From Actinomycetota bacterium (GTDB lineage Bacteria; Actinomycetota; Thermoleophilia; UBA2241): 5,492 nt of DNA. Of this stretch, positions 1 to 4,695 are shown piece after piece (position 1 is the stretch's first letter; every line of letters starts with the position of its first letter). Below the pieces are notes generated by a model. It was not told the DNA's origin. It did no database searches and saw nothing but the letters and a program-made list of their open reading frames with translations. The DNA lies in the NCBI GenBank assembly GCA_003164655.1, contig PLTW01000187.1, positions 1-5,492 of the forward strand. Direction: 5' to 3'. The translations under genes were made by a program, and so were the position numbers.

Positions 1-9
1 CTAGCCGGC

Positions 10-55
10 GCCGTGCATTGCCGCTGGGCTTACGCCCAGGGCTGCGCCGCACGGC
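10..55. promoter_or_regulatory. Nested stem-loop upstream of the first gene
   Basis: GCCGTGC (10-16) is perfectly complementary to GCACGGC (49-55). Inside it a second perfect stem, CTGGGC (24-29) with GCCCAG (34-39), closes a TTAC loop. No T-run follows, so it does not look like a classical intrinsic terminator. It could be the 3' end structure of an upstream gene (a TAG at 2-4 might be that gene's stop, which cannot be tested here) or part of the 5' leader of the gene at 113. The fold is seen directly; any function is inference. Confidence 0.4.
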
Positions 56-66
56 AGGAAGGCAGG

Positions 67-93
67 GGGGGCACGCCGGCCGGCCCCCGTTTT
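67..93 (+). terminator. Terminator-like or attenuator-like hairpin
   Basis: GGGGGC (67-72) pairs perfectly with GCCCCC (83-88) around a 10-base loop, and the stem is followed by G and then TTTT (90-93). This is the shape of a short intrinsic terminator. It ends only 7 bases before the ribosome binding site AGGAG (101-105) of the next gene. There is no room for a promoter between this hairpin and the start codon at 113, so if it terminates it would more likely act as an attenuator in the leader of that gene. The T-run is short, so the call is tentative. Confidence 0.35.
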
Positions 94-112
94 CGACCAG
101 AGGAGAACAGAC

Positions 113-1165
113 ATGACCGTCGTCACCGCGAGCGGTGTCAAGCCAAGGCTGCGCGTCATCCAGTACGGCTGCGGAAAAATGGGGCGCTTCTTTCTGCGCT
201 ATCTGTACGAGAAGGGCGCCGACATCGTCGGGGCGATCGACGCCGCCCCAGCGGTCGTCGGCAAGGACGCCGGTGAGGTCGCCGGCCTGGATTGCAAGCT
301 CAACGTCACGGTGCGCGACGACGCCGAGGCCGTGTTTGCCGAGACAGACGCCGATGCCTGCATCATCGCCATCGCCAGCCTCATGGAGGACATGTACCCG
401 TGCTTCGAGCGGGCCGCTCGCCACGGCGTCAATGCCATCTCGACCTGCGAAGAGTCCCTCTATCCGTGGACCACATCGCCGGCGCTGACCAACAAGCTGG
501 ACAGGCTGGCCAAGCAGACCGGCTGCACGCTGTGCGGCTCAGGCTACCAAGACGTGTTCTGGGGCAACCTCGTCGTCGTCCTGGCCGGCGCCACTCATCG
601 CATCGACAAGATAGAGGGTTTCACCAGCTACAATGTCGAGGACTACGGCATTGCCCTGGCGCAGGTCCACGGCGCCGGCCTCACGCCGCAGGAGTTCCAG
701 AGCCGGATCGCCGATTCGGCGTCTCTGCCTTCGTATGTCTGGAACTCCAACGAGTGGCTCGTGTCACGAATGGGCTGGAGCATCAAGTCGCAGCGCCAGC
801 TGCTCACGCCCACGTTCCACGACACCGACCTGGTGTCGTCGACCCTGGGGACCACTGTGCCGGCGGGGCACGCCACCGGCATGGACGCTGTGGTGACCAC
901 CGAGACCTTTCAGGGACCGATCATCGTGGCCCACTGCATCGGCAAGGTCTACGCGCCGGGCGAGACGGACCGGAACGACTGGTTCATCTTCGGGGAGCCC
1001 GACACGCGCTGCGTGATCCAGCAGCCGGCGACCGTCGAGTACACCTGCGCGACGATCGTCAACCGGCTGCCGTCGCTCGTTGAGGCGCCGGCGGGGTTCG
1101 TGACCACCGAAAAACAGCCGCCGGCCGACTACCGCACGTACCCGCTCAGCACCTATCTGACGTAG
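113..1165 (+). CDS. DapB / 2,4-diaminopentanoate dehydrogenase-like NAD(P)-dependent oxidoreductase
   Basis: A 350-residue cytosolic oxidoreductase. The N-terminus has a Rossmann dinucleotide-binding loop, GCGKMGR at residues 19-25, after a short beta strand, and the second strand ends in an acidic residue (GAID, D43), which often favours NAD(H). The rest resembles the group annotated as dihydrodipicolinate reductase N-terminal or 2,4-diaminopentanoate dehydrogenase-like: TCEESLYPW (111-119), GSGYQDVFWGN (142-152), YNVEDYGIALAQVHGAG (173-189) and a closing ATIVNRLP segment (313-320). It lacks the HHxxKxDxPSGTA-type catalytic stretch of true DapB, so lysine biosynthesis is unlikely. The substrate is unknown; an amino or imino acid is a reasonable guess from the family. 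The ATG start is supported by AGGAG at 101-105, seven bases upstream. The length is normal for the group. It is separated by 237 bases from the following operon, so it is probably transcribed on its own. Confidence 0.85.
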   Translation: MTVVTASGVKPRLRVIQYGCGKMGRFFLRYLYEKGADIVGAIDAAPAVVGKDAGEVAGLDCKLNVTVRDDAEAVFAETDADACIIAIASLMEDMYPCFERAARHGVNAISTCEESLYPWTTSPALTNKLDRLAKQTGCTLCGSGYQDVFWGNLVVVLAGATHRIDKIEGFTSYNVEDYGIALAQVHGAGLTPQEFQSRIADSASLPSYVWNSNEWLVSRMGWSIKSQRQLLTPTFHDTDLVSSTLGTTVPAGHATGMDAVVTTETFQGPIIVAHCIGKVYAPGETDRNDWFIFGEPDTRCVIQQPATVEYTCATIVNRLPSLVEAPAGFVTTEKQPPADYRTYPLSTYLT

Positions 1166-1195
1166 GTCGCCACGACAGTCGGGCCGCTGCCGGGC

Positions 1196-1214
1196 GGTCG
1201 CCCAACCGGGCGCC
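1196..1214 (+). terminator. Possible 3' stem-loop after the dehydrogenase gene
   Basis: CGCCC (1199-1203) pairs with GGGCG (1208-1212) around an AACC loop, and GG (1196-1197) pairs with CC (1213-1214) across a single bulged T. It lies about 30 bases after the stop codon at 1163-1165. No T-run follows, so it could at best be a factor-dependent or RNA-stabilising 3' end. Such G+C hairpins also arise by chance in this base composition. Confidence 0.25.
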
Positions 1215-1287
1215 ACCGCGCACGATGCCCGCAGGCGCGGCCGACGCGACGCACCTTCGGGGGCGGGCGGCCTGCCTCGCGGTCAGG

Positions 1288-1305
1288 TATCCTAAGCACT
1301 GTGCG
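1288..1305 (+). promoter_or_regulatory. Weak candidate promoter -10 with overlapping TGTGCG site
   Basis: TATCCT (1288-1293) lies in the only locally A+T-richer stretch of the 237-base gap and could be a -10 element. I see no convincing -35 hexamer at the proper distance. Immediately downstream, GCACTGTGC (1296-1304) is a 9-base palindrome, and TGTGCG (1300-1305) recurs further along the leader. If transcription starts near 1300, the operon mRNA would have a leader of about 100 bases. This is a low-confidence inference. Confidence 0.25.
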
Positions 1306-1341
1306 AGCGCGGCGCGCTGCCCGGGTCGCGGCAGTGACGAG

Positions 1342-1363
1342 CGCACATCGATATGCCTGTGCG
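1342..1363. promoter_or_regulatory. Inverted repeat CGCACA-N10-TGTGCG, operator candidate
   Basis: CGCACA (1342-1347) and TGTGCG (1358-1363) form a perfect inverted repeat with a 10-base spacer. It sits about 40 bases before the start of the HTH-cupin regulator gene. Related half-sites occur at 1300-1305 (same orientation as the right arm) and 1418-1423 (same as the left arm). A symmetric site just ahead of an HTH regulator gene is a natural candidate for autoregulatory binding. The repeat is seen directly; binding is inference. Confidence 0.35.
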
Positions 1364-1381
1364 GGGCAATGCCGCGCAGGC
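1355..1381 (+). promoter_or_regulatory. Strong 10-bp leader hairpin before the regulator gene
   Basis: GCCTGTGCGG (1355-1364) pairs with CCGCGCAGGC (1372-1381) through ten base pairs including one G-U, closing a seven-base loop (GGCAATG). It ends nine bases before the ribosome binding site AAGGG (1391-1395) of the regulator gene. Its left arm contains the TGTGCG that also pairs with CGCACA at 1342-1347, so the two folds are mutually exclusive. Another stem, CGCTGCC (1315-1321) with GGCAGTG (1330-1336) including one G-U, lies just upstream. The leader is thus heavily structured; a regulatory role is inference. Confidence 0.4.
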
Positions 1382-1402
1382 CCGGGGGCAAAGGGCGTGA
1401 TC

Positions 1403-1978
1403 ATGGCGCGTGACACACGCACAGGCGCGAAGCTGACGACACTGCGCGACTCGCTCGGCCTGACCGTCGAGGAGCTCGCGCAGCGCAGCGGCTGCGATGC
1501 CGTGGTCATCGAACAACTCGAGGCGGGCGAGCTGGCGCCATCGCTGGCCCCGCTCATCAAGATCACGCGGGCGCTCGGCTGCCGGCTCGGCACGCTGCTC
1601 GACGACGACACGCAGATGGGCCCCGTCGTGACCAGGGCCGATGAGCGCGAGTCGGTCGCGCGCCTGCGGAGTCTCGAGACGGGCGCGGCCGACAGCGGCC
1701 AGCTCGAGTTCTTCTCGCTGGCGGCGGGCAAGAGCCTGCGCCACATGGAGCCGTTCCGGATCGTCGTGCAGGCCGGGGCCGGGCGGGCGCTCTCCACGCA
1801 CGAGGGCGAAGAGGTCATCTACGTTCTCACCGGCGGCGTCGAGATCGAGTATGGCAAGGAGATCTACGCGCTGGGCGCCGGCGACAGCATCTACTACGAC
1901 TCCGTCGTCCCGCATCAGGTGCGGGCGGCCGGCGCGGATGCGGCGACGATCCTCGCTGTCGTCTGGGCCCCGCTCTGA
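1403..1978 (+). CDS. XRE-family HTH regulator with C-terminal cupin sensor domain
   Basis: A 191-residue putative ligand-responsive transcriptional regulator. Residues about 11-66 form an XRE-type helix-turn-helix (LRDSLGLTVEELAQRSG, then IEQLEAGELAPS and LIKITRALG). Residues about 118-189 form a single small cupin barrel with STHEGEEVIYVLTGG and GAGDSIYYDSVVPHQV. H133, E137 and H171 occupy plausible metal-ligand positions, but the first His of the usual HxH motif is Ser (S131). The frame is open upstream to a GTG at 1301, but I chose ATG 1403 because AAGGG (1391-1395) lies seven bases before it and because homologues begin just before the HTH; a GTG at 1397 is a near alternative. Only 11 bases separate it from the acyl-CoA ligase, so it is most likely the first gene of the operon and a local autoregulator. 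Activator or repressor role and ligand are unknown. Confidence 0.88.
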   Translation: MARDTRTGAKLTTLRDSLGLTVEELAQRSGCDAVVIEQLEAGELAPSLAPLIKITRALGCRLGTLLDDDTQMGPVVTRADERESVARLRSLETGAADSGQLEFFSLAAGKSLRHMEPFRIVVQAGAGRALSTHEGEEVIYVLTGGVEIEYGKEIYALGAGDSIYYDSVVPHQVRAAGADAATILAVVWAPL

Positions 1979-1989
1979 GGACGGCCGGC

Positions 1990-3744
1990 ATGGCTCTGCA
2001 CACCGAGGAGACCATCGGCGCGTACTTCGCCCGCGTCGCGGCCGCCGACCCGCGGCGCGAGTTCGTCGTCTACCCCGACCGCGACCTGCGCTGGACCTAC
2101 GCCCAGTTCGAGGCCCGCGTTGACCGGCTGGCGAAGGGCCTGCTGGCCGTCGGCATCGGGCGCGGCGATCACCTCGGGATCTGGGCGCGCAACGTGCCGG
2201 ACTGGCTCACCTTCATGTTCGCTACAGCGAAGATCGGCGTCGTGCTGGTCACCGTGAACCCGGTCTACAAGAGTCACGAGCTCGCCTATGTGATGAAGCA
2301 GTCCGCCATGAAGGCGCTGTGCATCATCGACGCCTTCCGCGACGTGGACTACGTAGAGATCGTCCGCGAGCTGGTGCCGGAATCGCTCACGCAGGCGCGC
2401 GGGCGGCTCGTCTCTGAGCGGTTTCCCGCGCTTCGCAGCCTCATCTACCTGGGCCCCGAGAAGCACCGCGGCATGTATACCGTGCCGGAGTTGCTCCTGC
2501 TGGGCGACCATAGCGACGACGCGGCATTCACGGCCGCCACGAGCGCGGTCGCCGGCGGCGACGTCGTCAACATGCAGTACACCTCGGGCACGACGGGCTT
2601 TCCGAAGGGCGTCATGCTGACGCACCGCAACATCCTGAACAACGGCTTCTACATCGGTGAGCGCCAGAAGCTCGGCGCCGACGACCGGGTCTGTCTGCCG
2701 GTGCCGCTGTTTCACTGCTTCGGCTGCGTGCTCGGCGTGCTGGCCACGCTGACGCACGGCGCGACGCTCGTCATGATCGAAGCCTTCGACCCGCTGCTCG
2801 TGCTGGCCGCCGTACAGAAGGAGCGCGCCACCGCGCTCTACGGCGTGCCCACCATGTTCATCGCCGAGCTTGCGCACCCCATGTTCACGATGTTCGACCT
2901 GACGAGCCTGCGCACCGGCATCATGGCCGGCAGCCCGTGCCCGGTCGAGACCATGCGCCAGGTGATCGATCAGATGCATGCCCGCGAGATGACGATCTGT
3001 TACGGTCTCACGGAGGCGTCGCCGGTGTTCATGCAGACCTCCACCGACGACACCCTCGAGCGCAAATGCGAGACGGTCGGCACCGTGCACCCTGAGGTCG
3101 AGGTGCGCGTCGTCGACCCGCGGACCGGGGCCGATTGCCCGGCCAACGTACCCGGCGAGTTCTGCTGTCGCGGCTATAACGTCATGAAGGGCTACTACGA
3201 CATGCCCGAGGCCACGGCGGCGGTGATCGACGACGACGGCTGGCTGCACTCCGGCGACCTCGGCACGGTCGACGACGACGGCTACTACCGCATCACGGGT
3301 CGTATCAAGGACATGATCATTCGCGGCGGCGAGAACATCTACCCGCGCGAGATCGAGGAGTTCCTCTACACGATGCCCGGTATCGAGGATGCCCAGGTCG
3401 TAGGGGTGCCCGACGCGAAGTACGGCGAGGTCGTCGGCGCCTTCGTGCGGCGCTCGGCGGCCGCCGATATCGGCGAGTCCGACGTTCAGGAGTTCGCTCG
3501 CGCCCGGCTGGCGCGCTACAAGGCCCCCAAGCACGTCTTCTTCGTCGAGGAGTTCCCGCTCACCGCCTCCGGCAAGGTGCAGAAGTACAAGCTGCGTGAG
3601 CTGGCACAGAGACTCGTCGACGCTCAGAAGGACACCGTCCCCGAGGCCACCGAGGCCGCCGCGGCCACCGCGGTCACTGAGGCCGTCGAGCTCGGCGAGG
3701 CCGCCGGCGACGGCGAAGCGCCCCACGAGGGGCGTGCCCAATGA
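1990..3744 (+). CDS. AMP-forming acyl-CoA ligase (ANL superfamily)
   Basis: A 584-residue cytosolic acyl-CoA synthetase: carboxylic acid + ATP + CoA gives acyl-CoA + AMP + PPi. The hallmarks are in order: the ATP-binding loop YTSGTTGFPKG (197-207), YGLTE (338-342), SGDLG with the ribose-binding Asp (D423), the hinge stretch GRIKDMIIRGGENIYPREIE (437-456) and the C-terminal catalytic Lys in TASGKVQK (K529). Overall it looks like the YngI/ACSF2-type medium-chain group, so medium- or branched-chain acids are plausible, but aryl acids cannot be excluded. GAGG (1977-1980) at the end of the regulator gene precedes the ATG by nine bases. The last 40 or so residues after QKYKLRELAQ are an Ala/Glu/Thr-rich extension not typical of the family core. 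Its TGA overlaps the start of porG in ATGA, indicating translational coupling with the oxidoreductase. Confidence 0.93.
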   Translation: MALHTEETIGAYFARVAAADPRREFVVYPDRDLRWTYAQFEARVDRLAKGLLAVGIGRGDHLGIWARNVPDWLTFMFATAKIGVVLVTVNPVYKSHELAYVMKQSAMKALCIIDAFRDVDYVEIVRELVPESLTQARGRLVSERFPALRSLIYLGPEKHRGMYTVPELLLLGDHSDDAAFTAATSAVAGGDVVNMQYTSGTTGFPKGVMLTHRNILNNGFYIGERQKLGADDRVCLPVPLFHCFGCVLGVLATLTHGATLVMIEAFDPLLVLAAVQKERATALYGVPTMFIAELAHPMFTMFDLTSLRTGIMAGSPCPVETMRQVIDQMHAREMTICYGLTEASPVFMQTSTDDTLERKCETVGTVHPEVEVRVVDPRTGADCPANVPGEFCCRGYNVMKGYYDMPEATAAVIDDDGWLHSGDLGTVDDDGYYRITGRIKDMIIRGGENIYPREIEEFLYTMPGIEDAQVVGVPDAKYGEVVGAFVRRSAAADIGESDVQEFARARLARYKAPKHVFFVEEFPLTASGKVQKYKLRELAQRLVDAQKDTVPEATEAAAATAVTEAVELGEAAGDGEAPHEGRAQ

Positions 3745-4349
3745 CGGTGCGCGAGCGGGTGGCGGTTGGCGAGCAGGAGATGTACGAGGTGCGCTGGCAC
3801 GGACGCGGCGGGCAGGGCGCGGTGACGAGCGCCAAGATCCTGGCCGACGCCGGCTTTCGCAGCGGCTTCGCCGGCGTCACGAGCGCGCCGACCTTCGGCG
3901 CCGAGCGCCGCGGCGCGCCCATCACGGCCTCGACGCGGCTCTCCCACCGGCCGATCCGCGTGCTGTCGCAGGTCACCACGCCGAACCTGGTCGTGGTGCT
4001 CGACGAGACTCTGCTGGGCGGCGACGACATCACCGCCGGCCTCAAACCCGGCGCCGTCGTCATCGTCAACACTGCGCGGCCGGCGGCCGAGCTTGCCATC
4101 GACGCGGCCGCGCTGCCCGCGGGCGCGCGCGTCGTGACGGCCGACGTGACCGGCGCGGCGCTGGCCGCCGATCTCATCGTCGGAGGCGCGCCGATGGTCA
4201 ACACCGCCATGCTCGGCGCGGTCGCTGCGGCGACCGGTCTGATCGGCATGGAGTCGCTCGAAGCGGCGATCGGCCAGGCGTTTGCGCCCGCGGCCGCCAA
4301 AAAGAACTTCGCGGCGGCAGTCATGGCCGGCGGCTGCACGAGCGGGTAG
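3741..4349 (+). CDS. porG: 2-oxoacid:ferredoxin oxidoreductase, gamma subunit
   Basis: A 202-residue gamma subunit of a pyruvate/2-ketoisovalerate-type ferredoxin oxidoreductase (POR/VOR). This enzyme oxidatively decarboxylates a 2-oxoacid to acyl-CoA and CO2 while reducing ferredoxin, reversibly. Family motifs are the N-terminal WHGRGGQGAVTSAKILA (19-35), FGAERRGAPI (52-61) and the LVVVLDETLL strand (83-92); the subunit contributes to CoA handling. The length matches the family. The ATG at 3741 overlaps the ligase TGA, and GAGGGG (3727-3732) eight bases upstream supports it. An internal Met at residue 14 is the only nearby ATG alternative and has AGGAG with no spacing, so it is less likely. 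The order gamma-delta-alpha matches the four-subunit enzymes of Thermotoga and Pyrococcus. Substrate cannot be assigned from this subunit. Confidence 0.92.
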   Translation: MTVRERVAVGEQEMYEVRWHGRGGQGAVTSAKILADAGFRSGFAGVTSAPTFGAERRGAPITASTRLSHRPIRVLSQVTTPNLVVVLDETLLGGDDITAGLKPGAVVIVNTARPAAELAIDAAALPAGARVVTADVTGAALAADLIVGGAPMVNTAMLGAVAAATGLIGMESLEAAIGQAFAPAAAKKNFAAAVMAGGCTSG

Positions 4350-4357
4350 GAGCGCAC

Positions 4358-4666
4358 ATGGGTACGAGCGACTGCGGCCACGAGATCAGCATGGCGACGC
4401 CGAGCGTCGGCGAGGCGGGCAAGACCGGCGCCTGGCGTTCCGAGCGCCCGGTGCTGGTCGCGCCCGAGGCCTGCCTGGCCGTCAAGGCCGGCAGGATCAC
4501 CTGCCAGCTCTGCTGGGTGTACTGCCCCGACGCCTGCGTCACCAGGAGCGTCGGCCCGGCCATCGACCTGACGTACTGCAAGGGCTGTGGCATCTGCGCC
4601 GCCGTCTGCCCTGCCAAAGCCCTCGAGATGCAGCCCGAACACGAGCCCGGCACGTGCGGCCGGTAG
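4358..4666 (+). CDS. porD: 2-oxoacid:ferredoxin oxidoreductase, delta (ferredoxin-like) subunit
   Basis: A 102-residue iron-sulphur subunit carrying electrons from the thiamine site to external ferredoxin. Residues 74-85 give a complete second motif, CKGCGICAAVCP (C74, C77, C80, C84). The first motif reads TCQLCWVYCPDAC (C49, C52, C56, C60). Aligned with the usual CxxCxxCxxxCP, the first cysteine position (residue 46) is Arg, so the first cluster may be ligated differently, for example with C39 helping. The characteristic WVYCPD and CKGCGICAxVCPxKAL stretches make the family assignment clear. The ribosome binding site GGAG (4349-4352) shares a base with the porG TAG and is five bases from the ATG. 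A much longer reading of this frame from 3596 is open but overlaps porG entirely and lacks any family match, so it was not used. Confidence 0.92.
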   Translation: MGTSDCGHEISMATPSVGEAGKTGAWRSERPVLVAPEACLAVKAGRITCQLCWVYCPDACVTRSVGPAIDLTYCKGCGICAAVCPAKALEMQPEHEPGTCGR

Positions 4667-4678
4667 GCCGCCGGCCGC
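4656..4678 (+). promoter_or_regulatory. Perfect 8-bp G+C hairpin across the porD stop codon
   Basis: GCGGCCGG (4656-4663) is perfectly complementary to CCGGCCGC (4671-4678) around a seven-base loop that contains the porD TAG (4664-4666). The porA ribosome binding site AGGGA (4683-4687) starts four bases after the stem. No T-run follows, so it is not an intrinsic terminator. It could affect mRNA stability or the relative translation of porD and porA; that role is inference. Confidence 0.4.
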
Positions 4679-4695
4679 CAACAGGGACGACACAT

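Noticed and set aside
10..55. Possible tRNA or small structured RNA gene
   Set aside because: The nested stems do not form a cloverleaf and there is no TTCRANY-like T-loop; it is better described as an unassigned stem-loop.
1301..1402. Upstream extension of the HTH-cupin gene to GTG 1301
   Set aside because: The added 34 residues are Arg/Ala-rich, precede the HTH without homology and run through the hairpin-rich leader; ATG 1403 has the better ribosome binding site.
1225..1413. 62-codon + strand open frame in the gap
   Set aside because: No family match, no convincing ribosome binding site, and it runs into the regulator start; its composition fits non-coding G+C-rich DNA.
1915..3741. 608-codon open frame on the - strand opposite the ligase
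   Set aside because: It mirrors the ligase gene almost exactly, has a composition rich in Arg, Gly, Ala and His typical of antisense frames in G+C-rich genes, and shows no family motif, while the + strand protein has every hallmark of an acyl-CoA ligase.
3596..4357. Upstream extension of the porD frame back to 3596
   Set aside because: It would overlap the ligase end and all of porG, is Arg-rich and without motifs; the ATG at 4358 has a good ribosome binding site and gives the normal family length.
3674..4693. 339-codon open frame on the - strand opposite porG and porD
   Set aside because: Covers two clear + strand genes, spans their junction and has the Ala/Arg-rich composition of a shadow frame.
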